From: Frankia nepalensis
Lineage (GTDB): Bacteria; Actinomycetota; Actinomycetes; Frankiales; Frankiaceae
NCBI RefSeq assembly: GCF_016786325.1
Contig: NZ_JADWYU010000137.1
Coordinates: 1 to 64,000 of the forward strand
Length of the DNA stretch: 64,000 nucleotides
Direction: 5' to 3'
The notes beneath the pieces were generated by a model. That model was not told the origin of the DNA, ran no database searches, and saw nothing but the letters and a program-made list of their open reading frames with translations. A program made the translations under genes and the position numbers. The stretch's first letter is position 1. Every line of letters begins with the position of its first letter. Shown in pieces: positions 33,601 through 42,037 of the stretch.

Positions 33601-34794
33601 TCAGGCGGACGCGGCGCGCTTAGGCAGGTGCCCGGCGCGCACCAGGCAGCCGAGGGTGTCGCAGATGACGCGGGTCGCGATCAGCGCGGTGATCTCGGCG
33701 TTGTCGTACGGCGGGGAGCACTCGACGACCTCGATGCCGGCGAGCGGCCTCGCGTCGGCGATCAGCTGGATGAACTTCAGGACCTCGCGGGGCAGGAAGC
33801 CGCCCGGCTCCGGCCAGCCGGTGCCGGGCACGAACGCGGCGTCGAGGCAGTCCACGTCGAACGACAGCCAGACGGCGTCGGTGCCGTTCCAGGCGACCTC
33901 GAGCGCCCGCTCGGCGGCGGCCTCGATGCCCATCTCGACGCAGTCGGTCACCGTCATGATCGTGGTGCCGCGCTCGCGGCCGACCTTCACGCCGGGCCGC
34001 GGTGCCTGCCAGCCGCCGATGCCGATCTGCACCAGGTTCTCCGCCGGCACGTTCGGCAGGTCCGTGGCGTGGAACCACGGGGTGGTGTGCATCCGCTCGT
34101 CGAGGTCGGTCTCCTGGGTGTCGACGTGCCGGTCGAAGTGGATGATCCCCAGCTTGCCGCCGCCCAGGTTCTCCGCGACACCCTTCGTCGTCGGGTAGCC
34201 GATCGAGTGGTCGCCGCCGAGGACCACCGGGAACGCGCCCGACGCGTAGACGTGCGACACGGCCTTGGTGATCTGGTCGAACGTCTTCTCGATGTTCGCC
34301 GGGATCGTGAACACGTCGCCGACGTCGGCGATCGTGATCGACTCCCGCAGGTCGACGCCGAGCTCGAAGCTGTACGGCCCGTAGAGCGCGGAGATCTTGC
34401 GGATGCCCTGCGGGCCGAACCGGGTGCCCGACCGGTAGGTGGTGCCGCCGTCGAACGGCGCGCCGAGCACGACGACGTCGTACTCGCCGCAGCGGCGCAC
34501 GTCCTCCACGTAGGGGGCCTTGAGGAACGTGTTGATGCCGGCGAAGTGCGGCAGCTCGCCCCGCGAGAACGTCGGGATCCGCTTGTCGACGATCGAGTCG
34601 GCGCCCGGCAGGCCGTACTCCAGCCCGCGGGCGATCTCCTCCTCCCACTTCGTCGTCGGCAGCGCCTCCTCGGCCGCGACCGCGTAGGCGGCCTCCGGGC
34701 CGTAGTTGTCGTGGGACGCGTCGGTGGAGAAGCCGTCGGGCAGGTGGCGGCGCGGCCCGCCGGGCGGGTGGTGGTGGGAATGGTTGTGGCCCAC
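33601..34794 (-). CDS. gdmH: Ureohydrolase resembling guanidine hydrolase GdmH
   Basis: A 397-residue arginase-fold enzyme predicted to hydrolyse guanidine to urea and ammonia. Metal-binding motifs are GGDHSIGYP, FDRHVDTQETD and SFDVDCLDAAFVPGTGWPE. These differ from canonical agmatinase (D-A-H-x-D, GTGTP) in the way the Ni-dependent Synechocystis guanidine hydrolase does: FDRHVD, GTGWPEPGG, and an N-terminal extension of about 100 residues. The N-terminus starts with a His-rich GHNHSHHH stretch that may hold nickel. The GTG start has AGGGAG five bases upstream. The gene follows a guanidine-I riboswitch and heads an operon with an ABC importer. General annotation would call it agmatinase, and the riboswitch argues against that. 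Confidence 0.85.
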   Translation of the reverse strand: MGHNHSHHHPPGGPRRHLPDGFSTDASHDNYGPEAAYAVAAEEALPTTKWEEEIARGLEYGLPGADSIVDKRIPTFSRGELPHFAGINTFLKAPYVEDVRRCGEYDVVVLGAPFDGGTTYRSGTRFGPQGIRKISALYGPYSFELGVDLRESITIADVGDVFTIPANIEKTFDQITKAVSHVYASGAFPVVLGGDHSIGYPTTKGVAENLGGGKLGIIHFDRHVDTQETDLDERMHTTPWFHATDLPNVPAENLVQIGIGGWQAPRPGVKVGRERGTTIMTVTDCVEMGIEAAAERALEVAWNGTDAVWLSFDVDCLDAAFVPGTGWPEPGGFLPREVLKFIQLIADARPLAGIEVVECSPPYDNAEITALIATRVICDTLGCLVRAGHLPKRAASA

Positions 34795-34839
34795 GGAACT
34801 CCCTAAGGCGGAGCCCGGCTGGAGGCAGCCAGGCCTGGC

Positions 34840-34985
34840 TGGCCTCCCGGGCTTTTGTCCCGCCGTGGAGCGGCGCGACCCGCCGGCATGCCGACTGTCT
34901 CCCGCCCGGATGCCGGCCGGTCACCCCGCCTCGCCTCTCGGTCCAGGCCCGCTTGCGCGGCGGAACCCTAGGCGCGCCTCACCTG
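34840..34985 (-). ncRNA. Guanidine-I (ykkC) riboswitch
   Basis: On the minus strand the leader contains the conserved ykkC blocks in order: CTAGGGTTCCG (34971-34961), CTGGACCGAGAGG (34946-34934) and GGGACAAAAGCCCGGGAG (34861-34844), with a GC-rich variable stem between the second and third. These are the hallmark sequences of the guanidine-I aptamer. Downstream, bases 34847-34821 can fold into a strong hairpin that competes with the aptamer's 3' end. Nearer the start, CTCC can pair with the GGAG of the ribosome site. Free guanidine should turn on the gdmH-transporter operon. Confidence 0.93.
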
Positions 34986-35159
34986 TGGTGAGTCGAGATC
35001 AGCAAAGCCCTCCGTTGTCACCGAACCCGAACATCACTGTTGCGAACTCGTGAACATCCCGGCCACCCGGTATCCGCGCGGCGCGGCGGGCCGTCGGTGC
35101 TCACCGGCCGGCGGCTACCGGCACCGAGCCCGCGCCGGGCCGCCCCCGGTACCCGCCAC

Positions 35160-37556
35160 CTAGGCGAACGGCGGGCGGAGGTCGAAGATCGTGCGGCGGA
35201 CCTCGTCGATCGTCTGGTCGAGGTCGGAGATCGCGGTGGACATGCGGACCGTGCCGGAATCGGGGACGAGCCGCGCGAGGGACTGCAGCCGCAGGCCGAC
35301 CGAGAACAACCGCTGGATGACCAGGTCGTGCAGCTCGCAGGCGATCCGGTCCCGGTCCTCGAAGACGGCGAGGCGGGCCCGGTCCTCCTGCATCTGGGCG
35401 AGCTCGACGGCGGCGGCGACCACGTTGGCGACGGACTGGACGAAGTGCGCCTCGTCGCGGGTGAACCGGCGCCGGGTGCCGCTGTGCGCGGCCAGGACCC
35501 CGAACGCCCGGCTGCCGACGCCGATCGGCGCGCCGACGGTGGCGACCGCGCCGTCGCCGTGCAGCCAGCCCTCCGGCCGGATGTCCGGCCGGGTCGCCAG
35601 GTCGTCGATGACCAGCGGCTGGCAGGAGGACAGGACCCGCGAGACGTAGGTGCCGTCGACCGCCGAGACGGCGCCGGCGGCCCAGGCGCCGCCGCGCCGG
35701 CCGTAGCAGGTGCGCACGTGCGCGTACACCTCGCGTCCGCCGGGTCCACCGACGTCGGTGCCGCCGCCCGCCGCCTGCGCGACCGCGCCGCGGCCGGCGC
35801 CGAAGGCGGCCCGGTGGGCCCGCCCGCTGGCGGGCACCGTCTCGAGGCACTCGACGAGGTCGCACCGCTCGACGGCCAGCGTCGTGGCGACCAGCTCGAC
35901 GGCCTCGTTCAGCAGCGCCGGCACGTCGAGGGTGGTGAGCGCGCGCTGGCCGAGGTAGGCCAGCGCCGCCTGCTGGCGCTCGGCGCGGCGCAGGTCGGTG
36001 ATGTCGGAGAGCACGAGGGCGACGCGGGTCTCGCCGTGCTCGTGGATCGGGATCAGGGTGGCCCGCAGCGAGCGGACCGGGCCGAGCGGCTGGGGGGTGC
36101 CCTGGCCGGCGCCGGCCGAGCCCGTCGCCACGGCGACCGCGGCGGAGGCGGCCGCCGCCGCGTCGCCGGCGACACCCGGGATACCGCCCGGCAGGACGTC
36201 GAGGTCGCCGATCTGGGCCTGCCGGGTGCGCTGGGCGGTGCGGGCGAGGCCCCAGTCGCCGCCGAGCGTCGGGCCGCCGGTGACCGCGGGGCGCAGCTGG
36301 GCGGCGAGCGCCTCCAGCCCGTCGCCGACCTCGGTGCGGGTGCCGACCAGGCGGTCGACGACCCGGGAGGCCCGGCTGACGGTCATGTCCGGGTCATAGA
36401 TGACGACGCCGACGGGCAGGTCGTCGAGCTTGCCACCGGTCGGGACGAGCTCCAGCAGGGCGCCCTGTTCCCCGGCCATCTCGGCGCCGAACCGGGACTC
36501 GGTGACGTCGATGATCGTGCCGACGTTGCCGACGACGTCGCCGGTCTCGTCGCGCAGGACCTTCGCGCGGATCTGGACCCGGCGGTAGGTCCCGTCGGCG
36601 GTGCGGTAGCGGGTCTCGTGGTGGCAGTGGTCCGCGCCGCCGACGACGACCGCCATGAACAGGGCGATGGTGTGCTCGAGTTCCTCGGGATGCACGTAGT
36701 CGATGAACCTGCTGCCGAGGCTCTCGGCGACGCCGAACCCGGTGAGCCGGGTCCACGCCGGGTTCAGGTAGGTCCAGGCGCCGCCCGCGTCGGTACGGAA
36801 CACCACCTCGGCCAGGGTGTCGAGCAGGTCGAGCGCCTCCAGCCCCGGCGACGAGACCGTCGGCGCACGGCCAGCCGGGGAGTCCTCGGCGTCGCGGACC
36901 GGGCTCGGCGCGGAGGGAGCCACGCGCACGAGCGGGGCGGGCGCGGCACCGAGCGGGCGCGGCGCGGGTCTTGAGGCGGACGTGGTCTCGCCGGCCCCCG
37001 GCGCCGGGCGCGGCGGGAGCCCCTGGCCGGGTGGCGCGGCCCCAGGCGGCGATGTCCCCGGTTCTGGCGCGGTCCCCAGTTCTGGCGCGACGCCAAGCGG
37101 CGCCGGCCGTGGGCCCGCCGGGGCGGGGGCAGGGGGACCGCCGGTCGAGGCGCGGCCGTAGGGCTGGTGGCCGGGCGGGGTGTAGCCAAGCGGCGCCGGG
37201 CTGACGGCGGGGCCGACAGAGACGATGCCGGTCGCGCCGGTGCCGGTCGCGCCGGCGTCGCCGCGGCCAGGGACGTCGTGACCGGGAAGGTCGCGGCCGG
37301 GGAGGTCGCGGCCGGCGTCCCGGTTGCGGGCGTGGGCGACGGTGGCGCGCCAAGCGCCGAAGCCGGCGGCGGCTATCGGGCCGGTGCCGTCCTCGTCGGA
37401 CTCGGCGGACTCGGCGGCCGGGCCCGCCGGCTGGCCGCCGTCTCGGGTCTCGCGGGGGGCGGGCCGCGCGCCGCCCGCGCTGGCCTGGCCGTCCGGCCGG
37501 CCCGTCCCCCCGTCCGCCCGAGCCGCCCCGGCTCGCGCCGCGTCCGCCATGCCCAC
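35160..37556 (-). CDS. PAS-GAF sensor with HisKA_3-like end but no ATPase domain
   Basis: A 798-residue soluble sensor. Residues 1-235 are low-complexity Pro/Ala/Gly. A PAS domain is at about 240-365 (VVFRTDAGGAWTYLNPAWTR), a second degenerate PAS at about 370-520 (DDLPVGVVIYDPDMTVSRAS), GAF at about 545-715 (VERCDLVECLE, VGAPIGVGSRAFGVLAAHSG), and a dimerisation/phosphoacceptor-like segment at about 735-798 (DRDRIACELHDLVIQRLFSV, then TIDEVRRTIFDLRPP). The histidine kinase ATPase domain that normally follows is absent and the protein ends there. No frame downstream encodes it. The GTG at 37556 has GCGGAG five bases upstream. It may act as a signalling scaffold or accept phosphate from another kinase. 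Confidence 0.82.
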   Translation of the reverse strand: MGMADAARAGAARADGGTGRPDGQASAGGARPAPRETRDGGQPAGPAAESAESDEDGTGPIAAAGFGAWRATVAHARNRDAGRDLPGRDLPGHDVPGRGDAGATGTGATGIVSVGPAVSPAPLGYTPPGHQPYGRASTGGPPAPAPAGPRPAPLGVAPELGTAPEPGTSPPGAAPPGQGLPPRPAPGAGETTSASRPAPRPLGAAPAPLVRVAPSAPSPVRDAEDSPAGRAPTVSSPGLEALDLLDTLAEVVFRTDAGGAWTYLNPAWTRLTGFGVAESLGSRFIDYVHPEELEHTIALFMAVVVGGADHCHHETRYRTADGTYRRVQIRAKVLRDETGDVVGNVGTIIDVTESRFGAEMAGEQGALLELVPTGGKLDDLPVGVVIYDPDMTVSRASRVVDRLVGTRTEVGDGLEALAAQLRPAVTGGPTLGGDWGLARTAQRTRQAQIGDLDVLPGGIPGVAGDAAAAASAAVAVATGSAGAGQGTPQPLGPVRSLRATLIPIHEHGETRVALVLSDITDLRRAERQQAALAYLGQRALTTLDVPALLNEAVELVATTLAVERCDLVECLETVPASGRAHRAAFGAGRGAVAQAAGGGTDVGGPGGREVYAHVRTCYGRRGGAWAAGAVSAVDGTYVSRVLSSCQPLVIDDLATRPDIRPEGWLHGDGAVATVGAPIGVGSRAFGVLAAHSGTRRRFTRDEAHFVQSVANVVAAAVELAQMQEDRARLAVFEDRDRIACELHDLVIQRLFSVGLRLQSLARLVPDSGTVRMSTAISDLDQTIDEVRRTIFDLRPPFA

Positions 37557-38037
37557 GCTGTCTCCGCCTCCCCGCCTCCGGCGGTGTCCGCCGGAACGCC
37601 TCTCGCAGAACAGTGCGCACCTCGTTAGCGTTCAATACCGTACGCGCTCGCCACCGTTCTCGTCACGACTTGACCGGAACCTGGGGGCGCGCCCGCCGGA
37701 ATCGCCTTCAGGTGTTCCTGTCCGGGTCTTATCCGCGCTGTGTCCCGGGTGCGCCGCCGGTCAACCCGCCAGACGCCGGGGTCGATGCAAAAGACATCAC
37801 ATTGCGCGGATGATGCACGCGATGGCGCAATTCCCTGCTGGAAGCCCTCGCCGCGCGCATGATGATCATCGGCGAACGGCGACCGAGCGGGTCACTCACC
37901 GCCGTCCCGGCCGCCGCCGCCCGCGGGAAATCGCCAAGGAAAGCAGGCGTGTCTCCTTGTCCCGGAGAACCGCCGACCTCCCCGTCCGCGTGGTCTCGAC
38001 GTGGCCTTGGACCCCGTTCATACTGTCTGTCCGTCCT
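37557..38037. other. Divergent intergenic region
   Basis: This 481-base region lies between the divergent sensor and DUF5995 genes and must hold both promoters. It is less GC-rich near 37780-37830. I see no operator palindrome or RNA motif I can name. Confidence 0.4.
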
Positions 38038-39024
38038 ATGGTGACGCCCATGTCTTTTCCGACCAGGCGCGCACGCCATGTTCCCAGGCACCGGGCGCCC
38101 GCGCGCAGGCCCGGCGCGTCCGCGTCAGCCGCCTTCGCCCTGGGCGTGACCGTGGCCGCGACGGCGACCCTTGGAGCGGCTCCGGCGCACGCGGACCCGC
38201 CCGTGCAGCTCACCGGCATCACCGCCTACCAGCCTTCTCTGTCACCGTGGTACTCGCCCCAACAGGTCGACCACTGCCTGGCCGGCAACTTCGACTGCGC
38301 CCCGGTCACGATCGCGAAGATGGACGCCCAGTTGGCGTCCTATGCCAGCTCCTGCGACCACCGGGCCCCCTTCGCGCTGGCCTACCTGCGTACGACCGAG
38401 GAGTACCAGCGGGCGGTCACGACGCCCGGTTTCTTCCAGGACCCGGCGTTTCTCAACGTATGGGACGTCTTCTTCGCCTCGTACTACTTCAAGGCATCCG
38501 ACGACTGGTCGGCCGGCAACACGGCCGCGGTGCCGCGCGCCTGGCAGATCGCGTTCACGGCGGCGGACAACAAATCCGTGTCGGGACTTGGCGACATCCT
38601 GCTCGGGATGAACGCCCACATCAACCGGGACCTGCCCTACGTGCTCGCCGGGCTGGGCCTGGTCGCCCCGGACGGGACGAGTAGGCACGCCGACCACCTC
38701 AAGGTCAACGAGTTCCTCGACCGGGTCGCCGAATCGATGCTCGAGGAGGCCGCGGTCCGCTTCGACCCGACGATCGACGACCTGGACAGCCCGTACGGCA
38801 TCACCTACACCGCCTTCATGCAGATCATCGCCGTGTGGCGGGAGAGCGCGTGGCTGAACGCCAGGCTGCTGGCCACCGCCTCCTCGCCGGCCGCCCGCGC
38901 GCTGGTCGGGCGGACCATCGAGCAGACCTCGGCCACCATCGGGCTCACGCTGCGCACAGGCTCCCTCTACCTACCGTCGATGACCACCGCGCGCGACGAC
39001 TACTGCGCCGCCCACCACGGCTGA
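38038..39024 (+). CDS. Secreted DUF5995 family protein
   Basis: A 328-residue exported protein. An Arg-rich N-terminus and hydrophobic segment ending AATATLGAAPAHA-D give a Sec or Tat-type signal peptide of about 50 residues. The mature part has the DUF5995 pattern AVPRAWQIAFTAADNK and LLGMNAHINRDLPYVL, followed by NEFLDRV and an all-helical C-terminus. Two or three cysteines may form disulfides. No enzymatic motif is apparent. The ATG at 38038 lacks a clear ribosome site. GTG 38041 and ATG 38050 are close alternatives. Confidence 0.78.
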   Translation: MVTPMSFPTRRARHVPRHRAPARRPGASASAAFALGVTVAATATLGAAPAHADPPVQLTGITAYQPSLSPWYSPQQVDHCLAGNFDCAPVTIAKMDAQLASYASSCDHRAPFALAYLRTTEEYQRAVTTPGFFQDPAFLNVWDVFFASYYFKASDDWSAGNTAAVPRAWQIAFTAADNKSVSGLGDILLGMNAHINRDLPYVLAGLGLVAPDGTSRHADHLKVNEFLDRVAESMLEEAAVRFDPTIDDLDSPYGITYTAFMQIIAVWRESAWLNARLLATASSPAARALVGRTIEQTSATIGLTLRTGSLYLPSMTTARDDYCAAHHG

Positions 39025-39326
39025 GCGCCCGCCCGGCGGCCGGCGCGACCGCCGGGCGGTCAGGCCGCCACCGGGGAGGATGCGCCGCGGCCGGACGGTG
39101 ACGTCGCGGCCGTCTCGCGCCTCGCGCCCGGCCGCCTCCAGGGCACCTGGACGGTCCCCCAGGCCCGTCCGCCCACGTCCCGCGCCCGCGCCGGTGAGTC
39201 GTTGGGCACACCCGCGCCTGCCTGGGCCGCGACCGGGAGAAGATCGAGCGCGGCGCGGTCGCGCCGTGGACGGCGCGCGCGGCGAGCTGGGCGCGTGGGT
39301 GTGCTGTGGGTGGGAGGAGAGCCGCG

Positions 39327-40331
39327 GTGGGGGCAGGGGCCCGGGAGTTCCCGGAGACCAGGCTGCGGGTGGGTCCGCTCACCCTGGACGAGGGCATGCG
39401 GGCGCCGATGCGCGTCGGGCCGTGGATCTGCGGTCCGGACGGCGAGCAGGCCGTGGGGGCGCTCGGCGTGATCGTCGACGACGCGGTCGGCGTCGAGGTG
39501 CACCGTCACCGCCCGGCGGGCACGCACTCGGTCACCACCGAGCTGTCGCTGGACGTGGTGGTCCCGCCGCCGTGGACGGGGCCGGAGCTGGTGGCCACCG
39601 CCCGGCTGGCCGGCGCCGGGCCCGAGGACGGGGTGTCACGCGGGGAGGTCCGCGCGGGCGACGGGCGCCTCGTCGCGGTCGCCACCGGCCGCAGCCGGTT
39701 CGTCCCGGCGGTCGGCATCCACGCCGGCGTGGCCGAGATCGAGGCGGATCCGCCGGAGCGCGTCCCGCCCGCCGACCACCGAAGCATCCTCGAGGCGCTG
39801 GGCATCGCGGACCTGGCGGTCGCGCTCGAGTTCGACCCCGAGCTCGCCGGGGCCGCGCTGCTCGCCCACGAGCCCGCCGACGCGCTGATCCCCTCGCCGC
39901 GGCCCACCGGGGGCCTGGCGCCCGTGCCGGCGGGAATCGCCGCGTCGGCGTCGGCGCTCCCGGCGCGGGGCGGGCGGGCGACCACCTACGAGAGCCCGGC
40001 GCGGCCCGCGTCGAGCGCGCGGCTGACGGTGCCTCCCGACCCGGCGCTCGGCAACGGCAGCGGGACGATGCACGGCGGGCTGCTGCTGGCCTGCTCGGAG
40101 CTGGCCGCGACGGCGCTCGCCGGCGGCCTGCGGGCGACGCCGGCGGCGGACTACACCGCGTCGGTCCGGATGAACCTGCTGCGCCCGGCGCTGCTCGACG
40201 AGCCCGTCCAGTTCACCGCGACCGTCGTGAACCGGGGCCGCTCGCTCAGCGTCTACCACGTCATCTCGCACGGCCGCGCGGGCCGGCCCTACACCGTCGC
40301 CACGGTCACCCGCGCCCGCAAGCCCGCCTGA
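39327..40331 (+). CDS. Thioesterase-superfamily (double hot-dog) protein
   Basis: A 334-residue protein. The C-terminal half (about residues 225-330) carries the PaaI-like hot-dog pattern GNGSGTMHGGLLLACSELAA and DYTASVRMNLLRPAL, ending with VATVTRARK. The N-terminal half has hot-dog-like strands with RVGPWICGPDGEQAVGALGV and LSLDVVVPPPW, so it appears to be a double hot-dog protein acting on acyl-CoA or acyl-carrier thioesters. The GTG at 39327 follows GGAGGAG by seven bases. An upstream GTG at 39306 is weaker. The gene converges on the MarR-fusion gene. Confidence 0.8.
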   Translation: MGAGAREFPETRLRVGPLTLDEGMRAPMRVGPWICGPDGEQAVGALGVIVDDAVGVEVHRHRPAGTHSVTTELSLDVVVPPPWTGPELVATARLAGAGPEDGVSRGEVRAGDGRLVAVATGRSRFVPAVGIHAGVAEIEADPPERVPPADHRSILEALGIADLAVALEFDPELAGAALLAHEPADALIPSPRPTGGLAPVPAGIAASASALPARGGRATTYESPARPASSARLTVPPDPALGNGSGTMHGGLLLACSELAATALAGGLRATPAADYTASVRMNLLRPALLDEPVQFTATVVNRGRSLSVYHVISHGRAGRPYTVATVTRARKPA

Positions 40332-40353
40332 GCTCCGAGCGAACCCCGCGCCC

Positions 40354-40438
40354 CGGGCAGGGCCGGGCGCCGGGCAGGGCCGGGCGCCGGGCAGGGCCGG
40401 GCGCCGGGCAGGGCCGGGCGCCGGGCAGGGCCGGGCGG
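40354..40438. repeat. Five tandem copies of a 17-bp unit
   Basis: CGGGCAGGGCCGGGCGC is repeated five times head to tail, with the last copy ending GG instead of GC. The array fills the gap between two convergent genes and starts 22 bases after the thioesterase stop. It may form secondary structure and serve as a terminator. Confidence 0.9.
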
Positions 40439-40458
40439 CCTGGCGGGCGCCGGCCGCC

Positions 40459-41580
40459 TCAGCCGGCCCGCGCGCGCGGCGACGGCCCCAGCGTGGCGAT
40501 CTCCAGGTTGGTCACGCCGCCGGTGAGCGCGAGCTCGTAGCCGCCGCGGCCACGGCCGGACGCCTGGAACCGGCCGCCGCTGCCCTGGGAGCCGAGGTCC
40601 TCGCCGTCGATGACGACCCGCGAGGCGCCGCCGCGCAGCCGCGGGCGCACCGGCACCCCGGCGGGCCGTTCCAGGCGCAGGCGCTCCGCCCCGCCGGTCA
40701 GCGCGATCCGGGCCGGCTCGCGGGGCGTGCCCAGGCGCAGCCGCAGGTCCTGGACGCCGCCGGTCAGCGAGAACGAGCGCAGCGGCAGGCCCGGGACGTC
40801 GACGAGCAGCTGGTCGGCGCCGCCGCGGACGTCGACCGTCCAGTCGACCCGCGGGCTGAGGGTGAGCGTCGAGTCCCCGCCGTGGCCGCGCCACGGCGCC
40901 CGCTGCCTGCGGCCGAACCGGATCCGCACGTCGGTCTCGTCGGCCTGGGTGACGACCTCGATGGTCGGGACCGTGCTGAAGCTGGCCCGGTAGAGCCGGT
41001 CGGTGGGCAGGTCCGGCCCGCCGTCGAGGATCGTCAGGCGCCGTAGGCCGCCCGCCAGGTGCAGCCGCGCGTGGCGGGTCACGCCCAGCGGCGCCTCCAG
41101 CGTGACCGGCGCGGCCGTGGCGCCGGCGCCCCCGCGCAGCAGGTCCGTCTGGTCACGCAGCATCTGCCCGGTGGCGGTGAGGAAGCGGGCGATCACGCGC
41201 TGCTCGGCGGGGGTGAACGTCGCCTGGATGCCGGCCGCCGCCGCGCTCATCGGGCCGAACAACGTGTCGAGCGCGGTGAGGCGCTCGACGACCGCCGTGA
41301 CGACGACCCGGCGGCGGTCGTCGGGGTCGGGGACGCGGACGACGTAGCCGCGCCGTTCCAGGCCGTCGAGCACCCGGGTGATCGCGCCGGTGGTGAGCTG
41401 GGTCGCGACGGCGAGCTGGCCGGCGAGCCGGGGCCTGGCCCGCAGGATCACGAGGACGGCGAGCTCGGTCGGCGTGAGGCGGGCCCGCACCCCGGCCGCC
41501 GACTGGTAGAGCTGCGCGGCCGACACCAGCTCCCGCAGCAGTCCTTCCAGGTTGACACCCTCGGAATCCTTCTCGGTCAC
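40459..41580 (-). CDS. MarR regulator fused to a beta-strand-repeat domain
   Basis: A 373-residue fusion. Residues ~10-150 are a MarR winged helix (LTPTELAVLVILRARPRLAG, QLTTGAITRVLDGLERRGYV, wing VPDPDDRRRVVVT). Residues ~165-373 form a beta-rich region of recurring SLTGGVQDLRLRLG-like strands (ALTGGAERLRL, LRGGASRVVIDG, ALTGGVTNLEIA) that resembles the beta-solenoid of DUF4097/toast-rack proteins. The GTG at 41580 has GGAGG five bases upstream. It is divergent from an ABC drug-exporter operon, so it probably represses that operon, with the beta domain sensing a ligand or forming oligomers. That role is inferred. Confidence 0.82.
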   Translation of the reverse strand: MTEKDSEGVNLEGLLRELVSAAQLYQSAAGVRARLTPTELAVLVILRARPRLAGQLAVATQLTTGAITRVLDGLERRGYVVRVPDPDDRRRVVVTAVVERLTALDTLFGPMSAAAAGIQATFTPAEQRVIARFLTATGQMLRDQTDLLRGGAGATAAPVTLEAPLGVTRHARLHLAGGLRRLTILDGGPDLPTDRLYRASFSTVPTIEVVTQADETDVRIRFGRRQRAPWRGHGGDSTLTLSPRVDWTVDVRGGADQLLVDVPGLPLRSFSLTGGVQDLRLRLGTPREPARIALTGGAERLRLERPAGVPVRPRLRGGASRVVIDGEDLGSQGSGGRFQASGRGRGGYELALTGGVTNLEIATLGPSPRARAG

Positions 41581-41679
41581 CTCGACCTCCTCGGCCTCCT
41601 CGCTTCGGCGGACGGACTGGCCGCCGTCACCCGTGGCGCCCTCCCGCCGGACATCCGGGACAGACGCCGTGAATACACC

Positions 41680-41734
41680 TTGACACATCCGCCCGCACTA
41701 TCTCAGTATCGCAATGTCTTACTCACTCAGACAA
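41680..41734. promoter_or_regulatory. Overlapping divergent promoters
   Basis: On the plus strand, TTGACA (41680-41685) is followed after 18 bases by CAGTAT. On the minus strand, TTGTCT (41734-41729) is followed after 18 bases by GATACT. The two lie back to back between the MarR fusion and the ABC exporter genes, so one bound repressor could block both. Confidence 0.4.
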
Positions 41735-42037
41735 GTTTCACGCAGAAGAAGCGGCGCGCGAACCGCCGACGGAACCGACAGGACGCCAAGGCCGACGCGC
41801 CGAAAACCAGTCGAGAACTGTCGGTGACGGCGGGCACGATGGCTCCGGTGGCCCCGCCGGTCCCGGGAGCTCGTCGCGCCGGCCCTCGTAGCACGCCTGG
41901 CCGTGGCGCCGTGCCCTGTCGTCGCGCCATGCCGCCATGACGTCTGGCTATGCCGCCGTGACGTCGCGTTGCGCCGCCGGGCCGCGCGCGCCCAGCGGCC
42001 GCGCCGCCCGACCCGATCCGACCCGAATGGACGTCAC

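Noticed and set aside
33601-34794. Straight agmatinase annotation
   Set aside because: The guanidine-I riboswitch upstream and the FDRHVD/GTGWPEP motifs point to guanidine hydrolase. A canonical agmatinase is present separately at 51479.
40354-40438. CRISPR-like repeat array
   Set aside because: Units are adjacent with no spacers and no cas genes are nearby. It is a tandem repeat.
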